This document shows positions 7,411 through 15,373 of a stretch of DNA of 64,000 bases, piece by piece (the first letter of the stretch is position 1; every line of letters starts with the position of its first letter). The stretch spans positions 1 to 64,000 of the forward strand of contig NZ_JARUBN010000001.1 in assembly GCF_029626265.1 (NCBI RefSeq), given 5' to 3'. A program made the translations under genes and the position numbers. Below the pieces are notes generated by a model. That model searched no databases and was not told the origin of the DNA. It was given only the letters and a program-made list of their open reading frames with translations. The DNA is from Micromonospora sp. WMMD1102 (GTDB taxonomy: Bacteria; Actinomycetota; Actinomycetes; Mycobacteriales; Micromonosporaceae).

Positions 7411-7440
7411 AGGTCAGGGCCTTTTTTAGGGCCCTGGCCT
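7411..7440 (+). terminator. 11-bp stem hairpin after the first HNH gene
   Basis: The arms 7411-7421 and 7430-7440 pair fully, with one G-T wobble, around a T-rich loop (TTTTTTAG). It lies 14 nt after the HNH stop. The gap 7398-7586 also contains CTCTCCG/CGGAGAG arms (7471-7477/7487-7493) and a five-codon open frame at 7506, but no gene. Confidence 0.6.
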
Positions 7441-7540
7441 CGTCACCCCAGCGAAGCGGTGCCCATTTCTCTCTCCGAGATCGACACGGAGAGTTATTTC
7501 TCACCATGACGCCCGCCGGGTAGCTCCCGCCGGGAAGAGG

Positions 7541-7567
7541 GCCCCACGTCTCCCGGCGTGGGGCTTT
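7541..7567 (+). terminator. 8-bp hairpin followed by TTT
   Basis: GCCCCACG (7541-7548) pairs with CGTGGGGC (7557-7564) and is followed by TTT. It lies 20 nt before the HNH/terminase start, so it is either a weak terminator or part of an RNA or cos-type structure. Confidence 0.4.
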
Positions 7568-7586
7568 CGCATTCCGGGAGTTCGAT

Positions 7587-8327
7587 ATGACAAGGAAGCC
7601 AGACACCCCGTGCGCCGGCTGCGGCAAGCTGTTGTACACGGCGCAAGGCTCGCTGCCCGCCGGTAAGCGACGCTGCCAGAAGTGCCGAGGTGCCGGCGCT
7701 GCGGGACGGCCCGGGAAGCCGGGCAATCTTCCCGGCCGTCACGGAACGGCGTGGCGAAAGCTGCGCAGGCAGGTCATCGCCGAAGAGACGAACTGCTTCC
7801 GGTGCACCGGCCCGGTCGACAAGGCGCTGAGGTTCCCACACCCCGATTCGCCGAGCGTTGACCATGTGGTGGACGTCGCGGCCGGCGGCGCGCCGCTGGA
7901 CCGAGCGAACGTCCGGCTGGCGCACTTCGGGTGTAACTCGGCGGACGGCGCGACGAAGCGACGCCGGACCGATGGTGAGCGAGTTCGTGGCTTGTCCCCA
8001 GCCCGAGCGAGAGAGGCACTCATGGCGGCGAACAGGGTGGACGCAGACGAGACGCGGACTTTCCTGGCGCGCATCCGCGACAAGCTGGCCACCGAGATGG
8101 AGGCGGCGAGCGGTCGCGACTCCGTGGTAATCGCGAAGGAGCTGCGCGCGGTCGTTGCGGCCATCGCCGAGCTGGAAGCACCGACCGCCGAGCCGGATGC
8201 GCCGGAGCCCGACGGGGAGGTGGCCACCGGTGACCCCGTCGACCAGCTCCGCGCTCGCCGCGAGAAGAGGCGCGCAGACGCCGCGGATAGCGAACTACCC
8301 GCCGTACACGAGCAGCTCGGCGGCTGA
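7587..8327 (+). CDS. HNH endonuclease fused to a small-terminase-like domain
   Basis: A 246-residue protein. The N-terminus has CAGC and CQKC knuckles (9-33). An HNH core spans about 70-122: C70-x2-C73, 'VDHVVD' at 91-96, 'RANVRLAHFGCN' at 107-117. From Met146 on ('MAANRVDADETRTFLARIRD...') the chain looks like a small terminase subunit: charged helices ending in a long acidic-to-basic tail. ATG 8022 has its own GAGAGG site 5 nt upstream, so a 101-residue terminase piece may also be made separately. It overlaps the large terminase gene by 98 nt. HNH plus TerS in one chain would join cos cleavage and DNA recognition. Confidence 0.7.
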   Translation: MTRKPDTPCAGCGKLLYTAQGSLPAGKRRCQKCRGAGAAGRPGKPGNLPGRHGTAWRKLRRQVIAEETNCFRCTGPVDKALRFPHPDSPSVDHVVDVAAGGAPLDRANVRLAHFGCNSADGATKRRRTDGERVRGLSPARAREALMAANRVDADETRTFLARIRDKLATEMEAASGRDSVVIAKELRAVVAAIAELEAPTAEPDAPEPDGEVATGDPVDQLRARREKRRADAADSELPAVHEQLGG

Positions 8328-9783
8328 GGCGATCGAACTCGCCGAGTCCGCCGGCCTGCGCCTGGACGACTGGCAGCGGTACGTGCTCCAGCACGGCCTC
8401 GGCGAGCACCGAGGCCGGTGGGCCGCGACCCGGGTCGGTTGCTGGGTGCCGCGCCAGAACGGCAAGGGCGGCATCATCGAGGCGCTGGAGCTGTTCTGGC
8501 TGTTCCTGGCCGGTGAGCGGCTGATCCTGCACAGCGCGCACGAGTACAAGACCGCACAGGAGGGTTTCCTCCGCCTCAAGGAGCTGATCGAGCGCTGTCC
8601 GGACCTGGACGCCAAGGTGGACCGGTACTGGCAGGCGAACGGCGAACAGGGCATCTCGCTGACCCGGAAGGCCGGTGGGGCGCGGCTGCGATTCGTGGCC
8701 CGGTCGCGGACGTCTGGCCGAGGCTTCTCCGGGGACAAGAACATCCTGGACGAGGGCCAGGAGCTGACCGAACAGCAAATCGCGGCCCTGATGCCGACGA
8801 TCTCGGCCCGGCCGGACCCGCAGATCTGGTTCTTCGGTACACCGCCGGAGCTGCCCGACGCCTGGGCGTACCGCCTGAAGGCGGACGGCGAGGCAGGTAG
8901 GCCGCGGCTGGCGTGGTTCGACTGGGGCGCCGACCTCGATCTGGACAACCCAGTGGACCGGCTCCGGCTGGACGACCGGGATCTCTGGTACGCAACGAAT
9001 CCGGCGATGGGCATCCGAATCCTCGAGGCCACCGTCGAAGACGAGCGGGCCGAGTCGGGCCTGGGCGAGAAGTTCGCGCACGAGCGGCTCGGCGTATGGT
9101 TGCCGGCCGCCGTGCCGGGTGCGGTGCTCGACCCGGCGATGTGGTCGAAAATGCTGGACCGGGAGTCGCGCCGCGGCGACGGCGAGCCGGTGATGCTGGC
9201 CTTCGACGTGACGCCTCTGCGGGACCACGCGACGATCGGCCTGTACGCGCTGCGGGACGACGGCCGGGAGCACATGCAGCTCATCGACCACCGACCCGGG
9301 ACGGACTGGCTGGTGCCGCGGCTGGTGGAGCTGCGCGAGGTACTCGACCCGATCGGCATCGCGTACGACCAGAAGAACGGCGCGCACACGTTCCTGCCCG
9401 ACCTGCGAGAGCACGGCATCGAACGGCCGCAGGACCGCGAGGAATGGGACCAGGATCCGAAGCGCGGTGACCTGTTGGAGCTGGACACCGCCGCTGCGGT
9501 TGATGCGGTCGGCCAGTTCATCGACGGCTTCCGGGCACCCCCGATCGAGATCGACGGAACGGCGGTGCCGCGGATGGCACACCTCGGACAGGAGCCGCTC
9601 GACGTGGCGGTGCGCGGCGCGGTGGCCCGCCCGATTGGCGACGCGGGCCAAATCGGGTGGGGCCGGCGGGCGTCCGAGGTGGATATCGGGCCGCTGTGCG
9701 CGGTGACCGAAGCTCGGTACGGCTACCGGCTCTGGGTGGACGTCGTTCTGGGCGACTACGACGTGGCTGACAGCGTCTTCTGA
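8230..9783 (+). CDS. Terminase large subunit (HK97-type)
   Basis: A 517-residue packaging motor ATPase and nuclease. The deviant Walker A 'PRQNGKGG' is at 74-81 and Walker B 'NILDEGQ' at 171-177 with Asp174-Glu175. The motif near 203-209 (WFFGTPP) is coupling-like, and the C-terminal RNase-H-like nuclease starts at 'LAFDVTPLRDHA'. Start GTG 8230 follows GGGGAGGT by about 9 nt; the frame upstream of it is unlike terminases. It acts with the small-terminase-like domain encoded just upstream and the portal gene downstream to package DNA into proheads. Confidence 0.93.
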   Translation: MTPSTSSALAARRGAQTPRIANYPPYTSSSAAEAIELAESAGLRLDDWQRYVLQHGLGEHRGRWAATRVGCWVPRQNGKGGIIEALELFWLFLAGERLILHSAHEYKTAQEGFLRLKELIERCPDLDAKVDRYWQANGEQGISLTRKAGGARLRFVARSRTSGRGFSGDKNILDEGQELTEQQIAALMPTISARPDPQIWFFGTPPELPDAWAYRLKADGEAGRPRLAWFDWGADLDLDNPVDRLRLDDRDLWYATNPAMGIRILEATVEDERAESGLGEKFAHERLGVWLPAAVPGAVLDPAMWSKMLDRESRRGDGEPVMLAFDVTPLRDHATIGLYALRDDGREHMQLIDHRPGTDWLVPRLVELREVLDPIGIAYDQKNGAHTFLPDLREHGIERPQDREEWDQDPKRGDLLELDTAAAVDAVGQFIDGFRAPPIEIDGTAVPRMAHLGQEPLDVAVRGAVARPIGDAGQIGWGRRASEVDIGPLCAVTEARYGYRLWVDVVLGDYDVADSVF

Positions 9784-9794
9784 GGGGAGGCACG

Positions 9795-10046
9795 GTGAAC
9801 AGGATCGCTACGACTCTCCTTGACCTTGCGGGCTTGCTGCTGGTGGCTGCCGGCGCGTACTACCTCGCCGAGCCGGCGATGGGCCGCGCGGCGCTGCTGG
9901 TGGCCGGCGGCGTGCTGCTCGGCGGGTCGCAGCTGGCGGCCCGGTTCGCCGAGTCGCGCCCCGGGGCAATGGATGGCCATTTCGGCGAGCGGCTGCGCGA
10001 GTTCGTCGCGCGGTGGACGCGCCGGCACCGTGAGGACGTGACGTGA
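9795..10046 (+). CDS. Two-span membrane protein between terminase and portal
   Basis: An 83-residue protein, GTG 9795, preceded by GGGGAGG. Two hydrophobic segments (about 8-26 and 32-48) are followed by a charged helix 'HFGERLREFVARWTRRHRE'. Small membrane proteins in this slot are common in actinophages but their role is unsettled; they might anchor head assembly at the membrane. It overlaps the portal gene by 4 nt. Confidence 0.65.
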   Translation: MNRIATTLLDLAGLLLVAAGAYYLAEPAMGRAALLVAGGVLLGGSQLAARFAESRPGAMDGHFGERLREFVARWTRRHREDVT

Positions 10047-11299
10047 GCCTGTTCCGCCGCGAGAAGCGGCACGCGACGATCGCGCCCGCCGATCAGCTCA
10101 TCCCTGGCCGCTCCGGCGGCAAGCGTGGCGCCGTCCAGGTCACGAACGACACGGCGCTGCGCCACAGCGCGGTATGGGCCTGCCTGCGACTGCGGGCGGA
10201 CCTGATGTCCACGTTTCCGGTGGACACGTACCGGAAGGTCGCGGGCCAGCAGGTTGAGGTGCCGAAGCCGCCGGTACTGGTGGCGCCGGGCGGCGAGCGG
10301 TGGGACTACGTGGACTGGATGTACGCCAGCCAGTTCGATCTCGACCGCGCAGGCAACACGCTCGGCCTGATCGTCGAGCGGAACGCGCTCGGCCTGCCGG
10401 CCCGGATCGAGTTGCAGCCGATTGAGGTGTGCTCGGTGACGCAGAAGCGGGACACCGGCGCCCTGGTCTACCGACTCGACGGCAGGGAGTACGGTCCCGA
10501 ACAGGTCTGGCACGAGCGTCAATTCGTGGTGGCCGGACTACCGGTGGGGTTGTCCCCGATCGCGTACGCAGCCTGGACGATCGGCGAGTACCTGTCGATC
10601 CAGCAGTTCGCGCTGGACTGGTTCGGCGGCGGCGGCGTGCCGAAGGCCCGGATGAAGAACGTGGCGAAGACGATCGACCGAAACCAGGCACAGCAGGTCA
10701 AGGACGTATACCAGGCGAGCGTCGCCAACGGCGACCTGTTCGTGCACGGGTCTGACTGGGAGTTCAGCTTCCTGCAGGCACAGAACGTCGGCATGGAGTG
10801 GATCGACGGCAAGCGGTACGGGCTGGCGGACATCTCGCGTTTCCTCGGCGCGCCGGTCGACCTGATCGAGGCGGCCATCAGTGCCCCCGGGTCAATCACC
10901 TATCAGTCGGCGTTGCAGCGGAACCTGCAGTTCCTGGTGATGCACCTCGGGCCGGCGGTGGCTCGGCGCGAGAAGAACCTGAACAAACTGCTGCCCGCAC
11001 CCCGGTTCGTGAAGCTGAACACCAATGCCCTACTGCGGATGGACCCGCAGACGCAGGCGAAGGTCATCACGGAGCGGATCAACAACCGAACGTTGGCCCC
11101 GAGCGAGGCCCGCGCCTTCTACGACAAGCCGCCGCTGACACCCGAACAGGAAGCCGAGTTCGATCGCTTGTTCGGTGCGCCCCGAAGTGCGATGTCAGAG
11201 GCGGCGACCCGGGCGACGGCCGGCTGGCCGTGGGAGCAAGTCAACCCGCTCAGCGCGGCCCCGTACCCGTACCCGGACCCGAGTGAGGTGGGACAGTGA
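10043..11299 (+). CDS. Portal protein (HK97 family)
   Basis: A 418-residue portal, which forms the dodecameric ring through which DNA enters and leaves the head. The opening 'AVWACLRLRADLMSTFPVDTYRK' is the family-typical start of the HK97-like portal fold. 'WHERQFVVAGLPVGLSPIAY' and 'FGGGGVPKARM' match the wing/clip region, and 'RFLGAPVDLI' and 'NNRTLAPSEARAFYDKPPLT' the C-terminal crown. GTG 10043 overlaps the upstream gene by 4 nt, and the stop overlaps the maturation protease gene. Confidence 0.92.
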   Translation: MSLFRREKRHATIAPADQLIPGRSGGKRGAVQVTNDTALRHSAVWACLRLRADLMSTFPVDTYRKVAGQQVEVPKPPVLVAPGGERWDYVDWMYASQFDLDRAGNTLGLIVERNALGLPARIELQPIEVCSVTQKRDTGALVYRLDGREYGPEQVWHERQFVVAGLPVGLSPIAYAAWTIGEYLSIQQFALDWFGGGGVPKARMKNVAKTIDRNQAQQVKDVYQASVANGDLFVHGSDWEFSFLQAQNVGMEWIDGKRYGLADISRFLGAPVDLIEAAISAPGSITYQSALQRNLQFLVMHLGPAVARREKNLNKLLPAPRFVKLNTNALLRMDPQTQAKVITERINNRTLAPSEARAFYDKPPLTPEQEAEFDRLFGAPRSAMSEAATRATAGWPWEQVNPLSAAPYPYPDPSEVGQ

Positions 11300-12885
11300 C
11301 CAGCATTCACGTTCGGCGGCTGCAGAGCCGGGTCGAGCGCACTGCGGCGCGGCTTGTCGATCTGGCCGAGCGTGAGCGGCTGTCGGTGGCGGATCTGGCT
11401 GGCGCCCGGCTGCCCTGGTATGCCGTGCGCAACCAGGCCGGTAACGAGGACGGCGACGGCGATGGCTTCGCCACGGTCTTCATCTTCGATGAAATCGGCG
11501 GGTCGCTCGGGGTCACCGCGAAGCAGTTCGTGGCCGAGTTGGAGGAGATCACCGCACCGGTGATCCGGCTACGGATCAACTCCCCGGGCGGGTCGGTATT
11601 CGACGCGATCGCCATCTACAACGCGCTGAAGCACCACCCGGCGCGCGTCGAGGTGTACGTGGACTCGCTGGCCGCGTCGGCAGCCTCGGTGATCGCCACT
11701 GCTGGTGACGAGGTCATCATGATGCCCGGCTCGCAGTTGATGATCCACGACGCTTCGGCGCTGGAGGACGGCAACGCCGAGGACCACGGCAAGATGCAGA
11801 CGTTCCTCGATCGGCAGTCGGAAAACATCGCCGACCTGTACCAGATGAAGGGCGGCGGCACTCTCGCCGAGTGGCGCGATCTGATGAAGGCCGAGACGTG
11901 GATGTTCGCCCGCGAGGCCGTCCAGATGGGCCTCGCCGACCGGATATCGGAGTACGGGCCGGTCTCCGGTGACGCCGACCTCGAAGAGCGCATGCAGCGC
12001 CGCCACGATCTGGGCTACTACCGGTACGCCGGCCGCCGGGCGGCCCCTGCGCCAACCTCGCATCGGATCGCCATCAGCACCGATGGCGCCCGGACGTCGG
12101 CGCGCGACAGCTCCAGTGACGGCGAGCGTCGGCTCGCCGCGCAGCAACGGGCAGCCGCCGGGCCACGGCGGCGCGGTGCGGAGCAGTCGTCGGCGCGGAT
12201 GGCCGCGTTCCCGGCCACCCTGCGAGCCGAGCTGGTCGAGCACGGTGGTCAGCAGCGGTACCACGTCACCGGGCACGCCTCCGTCGTCGAGACGCCGTAC
12301 GAGATGTGGGACGCCCACGGCCCGTACATGGAGGTCATCGACGCCCGGGCGTTCGACCGCACCCTGGCCGCCGGGCCCGACGTGGCGTTTCTGGTCAACC
12401 ACCGTGGCGTGACGATGGCCCGCACCACGAACGGCAGTCTCAAGCTCTCCATGGACGGCGTCGGGCTGGCCGTGGAGGCGTGGCTCAACCCGAAGCGGCA
12501 GGACGTCACCGACCTGGTCGTGGCGATCCAGGACCGCGACATCACCGAGATGAGCTTCGCGTTCATGCTCGGCGACGGCGGCGGCAAGTGGTCCTCGGAT
12601 TTCAGTGAATTCCGGGTCACCGACGCCGATATCGACCGCGGCGACGTGTCCGCCGTCAACTACGGCGCCAACCCGTACACCGACGTGGCGGCCCGCGCCC
12701 GCGAAGTTCTCGCTGACCTGGATCACCTACCGGCCGGTGCCGCTCGCGCCGCCATGGCGCGGTTGAAGCTCCGCGCCGACCTGACTCCCGCAACTCCCCC
12801 CGCTGCGCCCGTTCGGGCTGTCGATGCGGGCGATTCGGCGGGCCGCAGCCTCGTGCACGTCGCGGCGCTGCTCGACGAGGACTGA
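11296..12885 (+). CDS. Dual-domain capsid maturation protease: ClpP-like plus S78 prohead protease
   Basis: A 529-residue protein carrying two different phage head protease folds. Residues 55-225 are ClpP/S14-like: 'INSPGGSVFDA' (94-104), nucleophile Ser128 in 'SLAASAAS', and His151 in 'LMIHDAS'. A basic linker (240-300) leads to a second protease, residues 305-470, of the HK97 S78 (U35) type: His369 in 'FLVNHRGV' and Ser420 in 'ITEMSFAFML'. Phages usually have one or the other. Either both are active or one is structural. It lies between the portal and capsid genes and should trim the capsid delta domain. The start GTG 11296 overlaps the portal stop. Confidence 0.85.
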   Translation: MTSIHVRRLQSRVERTAARLVDLAERERLSVADLAGARLPWYAVRNQAGNEDGDGDGFATVFIFDEIGGSLGVTAKQFVAELEEITAPVIRLRINSPGGSVFDAIAIYNALKHHPARVEVYVDSLAASAASVIATAGDEVIMMPGSQLMIHDASALEDGNAEDHGKMQTFLDRQSENIADLYQMKGGGTLAEWRDLMKAETWMFAREAVQMGLADRISEYGPVSGDADLEERMQRRHDLGYYRYAGRRAAPAPTSHRIAISTDGARTSARDSSSDGERRLAAQQRAAAGPRRRGAEQSSARMAAFPATLRAELVEHGGQQRYHVTGHASVVETPYEMWDAHGPYMEVIDARAFDRTLAAGPDVAFLVNHRGVTMARTTNGSLKLSMDGVGLAVEAWLNPKRQDVTDLVVAIQDRDITEMSFAFMLGDGGGKWSSDFSEFRVTDADIDRGDVSAVNYGANPYTDVAARAREVLADLDHLPAGAARAAMARLKLRADLTPATPPAAPVRAVDAGDSAGRSLVHVAALLDED

Positions 12886-12886
12886 T

Positions 12887-12952
12887 CCGGCACTCAGACC
12901 GGGCCTCACTGCACCATCCAACTCACGCGCACACCGGCCGGCACTCAGACCG
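12887..12952. repeat. 15-bp direct repeat in the capsid leader
   Basis: CCGGCACTCAGACCG occurs at 12887-12901 and again at 12938-12952, 51 bp apart, in the 165-bp gap before the capsid gene. The gap has no other gene. A duplicated leader segment, a regulator site or a packaging/assembly signal are all possible. Confidence 0.7.
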
Positions 12953-13050
12953 CGCCGATGGCTGCACGCACGCTCGCCGACGGTCAGATCGGTAGCGCAC
13001 GACAGCGCACGCGGAGGCAATCCCCAACCGCTGCGACCGAAGGAAAATCG

Positions 13051-14472
13051 ATGACTCTCGACGAGCTGATTCTCTCCATTGAGGTGGAGAGGGAGCAGGC
13101 CACCAAGAAGCGCGACCGCGCGGTGGCCGAGGTGAAGACGATCCTGGCGAAGGCCCGCAACGAGGGCCGCGCCAACCTCACGGAGGAGGAGGACGCCGAC
13201 TGCCAGACGGCGTTCAAGCGCCGCGACCAGGCCAAGGCCGAACTCGCCGGCATCGAGCAGAAGCTCGACAACGCCCAGCGGGCGAAGGCGGCCGAGGAGG
13301 AGGTCGAGATCGGCCTGCTGGAGCGCCGCGCCGACCCGAAGACCGCCTCGGCGAAGCCGGCGTACGACCGGGTGGCCCGGATCGGCACCGAGGAGCGCAC
13401 CTACCACCGCGGCAACACCCGCGGCGGTGGCCCGTTCATCCGCGACGTGGTCAACCAGTTCCTGTACCGGGACCTGGAGGCCGAGCAGCGACTTGCCCGG
13501 CACATGCAGGAAGAGCGGGTCGAGCGCGGCCAGTACCTGGAGCGGGCGGTCGGCACCGGCGCGTTCGCCGGCCTGACCGTGCCGGCCTACCTCACCGAGC
13601 TGTACGCCCCGGCGGTGGCCGCGCGTCGGCCGTTCGCGGACGCGATGACGAAGCTGGACCTGCCGCCGTCGGGCATGACGGTGAACATCTCCCGCATCAC
13701 CACCGCCTCGGGCACCGCCCTGCAGTCCTCGGAGAACAGCGCCGTCCAGGAGACGAACATGGACGACACGCTGCTGACCGAGAACGTGCAGACCGCGGCC
13801 GGCCAGCAGACGCTGTCCCGCCAGGCGATCGACCGGGGCACCGGCATCGAGGACGTCGTGATGCGCGACCTGCAGCGCCGGTACGCGACCACGCTCGACT
13901 CGACGATCATCAACCAGGCCACCACCGGCCTGACGAACATCGCGACGGGCATCACGACCGACGACACCACCCCGACCGCCGCCGAGCTGTACCCGAAGAT
14001 CCTGCAGGGCGCGTCGGCGTCGGAGGCGGCGCTGCTCGGCCAGGCCGACCCGGACCTGGTGCTGATGCACCCCCGGCGCTGGTACTGGTTCCAGGCGGCG
14101 CTGACGACCTCGTGGCCGCTGATCGGTCAGCCCGGCATCGCCACCCAGCAGGGTGGTGTGAACTACGGCGAGATCTACGGCTCCGGCTTCCGCGGCCTGC
14201 TGCCGAACGGCATGCCGGTCGTGGCCGACGCCAACGTGCCGACGAACCTGGGCGGCGCCACCAACCAGGACGAGATCTACGTGGTGCCGCGTGACGAGTC
14301 GTTCCTGTGGGAGGACCCGGGCGCGCCGCAGTTCATTCGGGCCGAGCAGGCGGCGGCGGCGAACCTCGGCGTCCTGCTGGTGTTGTACGGCTACTTCGCG
14401 TACACGATGCGCCGGTACAGCAACTCGCACCAGAAGTTGTCCGGCACCGCGCTGGTCACGCCGAGCTTCTGA
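13051..14472 (+). CDS. Major capsid protein (HK97 fold) with N-terminal scaffold domain
   Basis: A 473-residue capsid precursor. Residues 1-115 are a charged coiled coil ('ELILSIEVEREQATKKRDRA...'), the delta/scaffold domain that the upstream protease should remove. The rest has HK97-type features: 'AFAGLTVPAYLTELYAP', then P-domain and A-domain strands, and a C-terminal 'GVLLVLYGYFAYTMRRY'. ATG 13051 has GAAGGAA about 5 nt upstream. The next gene encodes a glycosyltransferase-like protein only 7 nt on, which suggests that the capsid may be a glycosylation target. Confidence 0.92.
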   Translation: MTLDELILSIEVEREQATKKRDRAVAEVKTILAKARNEGRANLTEEEDADCQTAFKRRDQAKAELAGIEQKLDNAQRAKAAEEEVEIGLLERRADPKTASAKPAYDRVARIGTEERTYHRGNTRGGGPFIRDVVNQFLYRDLEAEQRLARHMQEERVERGQYLERAVGTGAFAGLTVPAYLTELYAPAVAARRPFADAMTKLDLPPSGMTVNISRITTASGTALQSSENSAVQETNMDDTLLTENVQTAAGQQTLSRQAIDRGTGIEDVVMRDLQRRYATTLDSTIINQATTGLTNIATGITTDDTTPTAAELYPKILQGASASEAALLGQADPDLVLMHPRRWYWFQAALTTSWPLIGQPGIATQQGGVNYGEIYGSGFRGLLPNGMPVVADANVPTNLGGATNQDEIYVVPRDESFLWEDPGAPQFIRAEQAAAANLGVLLVLYGYFAYTMRRYSNSHQKLSGTALVTPSF

Positions 14473-14479
14473 GCATCCG

Positions 14480-15028
14480 ATGAGGCTGATCCGCTCGTTC
14501 CCGACGACCGTGCCGCCCGGCCGGGCCCATGTGGTCGACGGGATCGAGCGGCTGCTTCTGGAGCGGTACGACTACACCCCGCTCGGCGACATCGACGACG
14601 ACGTGCTGCTCATCGAGTGGGACCTCGCCGTCGGCCAGGAGCAGCTCCTGGCGTTCGCCGAGCGGGCCGCCGGCCAGTCCGAAGACGTGCTGGTCGCGCC
14701 GTACCGGTTGTATGCCGGCAACTACACCTCCCGAAGCCTTCGGGAGACGGTGTGGGCGCACCGGAGGTGGCCGGACTACCGGCATGTGGCGACCGGCGAC
14801 CCGGTTTGCAACATCTTCGGCTTCGGCCTGACCTACCTGCCCCGCAAACTCGTGCGCGGCTACCTCGACGCCCGTGCCGCCGCATCCGACGGCAACACGT
14901 GGGGTTTCAGCGACGGGAGCTTCTCCGGCTGGCACCACCGCTGCGTGAAGCCCAATGTGCCGATCGCCTGGGACGTCCAGCCGGTGCATCTGAACTACCA
15001 GCTGCCATTCCGACGGGAAGGAACCTGA
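14480..15028 (+). CDS. GT-A-like glycosyltransferase-type protein
   Basis: A 182-residue protein directly after the capsid gene. 'DDDVLLIEWDLAVGQEQL' (40-57) resembles the strand and acidic loop of GT-A nucleotide-sugar transferases. Later segments 'FGFGLTYLPRKLVRGYL' and 'WDVQPVHLNY' fit the acceptor side of such a fold, as in putative transferases coded beside actinophage capsid genes. It is shorter than most GT2 enzymes. Together with the methyltransferase, dehydratase and two further transferases downstream, it probably helps decorate the virion. The assignment rests on pattern and context. Confidence 0.5.
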   Translation: MRLIRSFPTTVPPGRAHVVDGIERLLLERYDYTPLGDIDDDVLLIEWDLAVGQEQLLAFAERAAGQSEDVLVAPYRLYAGNYTSRSLRETVWAHRRWPDYRHVATGDPVCNIFGFGLTYLPRKLVRGYLDARAAASDGNTWGFSDGSFSGWHHRCVKPNVPIAWDVQPVHLNYQLPFRREGT

Positions 15029-15288
15029 TGAGCACCGAAGACACCGTGCCGGCCGCCGGCACCGACGTCGACTCGCGGAAGCGGGCGCTGAAGATTCAGC
15101 TCGCCACAGCCGAGGCCACCGGCGACGGCCCCGCCGCGCGGCGGCTGCGCGGCCAGCTCGACGCGCTCGGCCGCGAGGTGGCGGCGAAGGACCGCGAGGC
15201 GGCGGCGCAGACCGAACCGGAGACGGCGACTTCCGCCCCGACCGGCCGTACCACGGGTCCGGCGAAGAGCACCACGGCGAGCAAGTAG
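15028..15288 (+). CDS. Small head-region protein
   Basis: An 86-residue protein, ATG 15028 overlapping the previous stop by 1 nt after a GGGAAGGAA site. It has a charged helical middle ('RKRALKIQLATAEATGDGPA...') and a Thr/Ala/Pro-rich tail ending in TTGPAKSTTASK. Such tails occur in virion decoration or linker proteins, and this one is Ser/Thr-rich enough to be an O-glycosylation acceptor. No family is recognised. Confidence 0.55.
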   Translation: MSTEDTVPAAGTDVDSRKRALKIQLATAEATGDGPAARRLRGQLDALGREVAAKDREAAAQTEPETATSAPTGRTTGPAKSTTASK

Positions 15289-15304
15289 CCCACCCCCGCG
15301 CGAT

Positions 15305-15336
15305 GGGGCCCGAACCCGGCCGACCGGGCGGGCCCC
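15305..15336 (+). terminator. GC-rich hairpin before the sugar C-methyltransferase
   Basis: GGGGCCCG (15305-15312) pairs with CGGGCCCC (15329-15336), and CCCGG (15315-15319) pairs with CCGGG (15324-15328) inside it. No T-run follows. It sits 17 nt after a stop codon, so partial termination or mRNA stabilisation after the capsid transcripts is likely. Confidence 0.5.
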
Positions 15337-15373
15337 GTGGCGCATCTACCCCCACCTACCACCCGAGGTGCCC

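Noticed and set aside
8020..9651. A 543-codon leftward open frame opposite the large terminase
   Set aside because: High G+C leaves long antisense frames open. This one lacks recognisable domains and lies wholly over the terminase coding strand.
12727..14430. A 567-codon leftward open frame opposite the capsid gene
   Set aside because: Antisense shadow of the capsid and protease genes with Arg/Val/His-biased composition; no ribosome site or family match.
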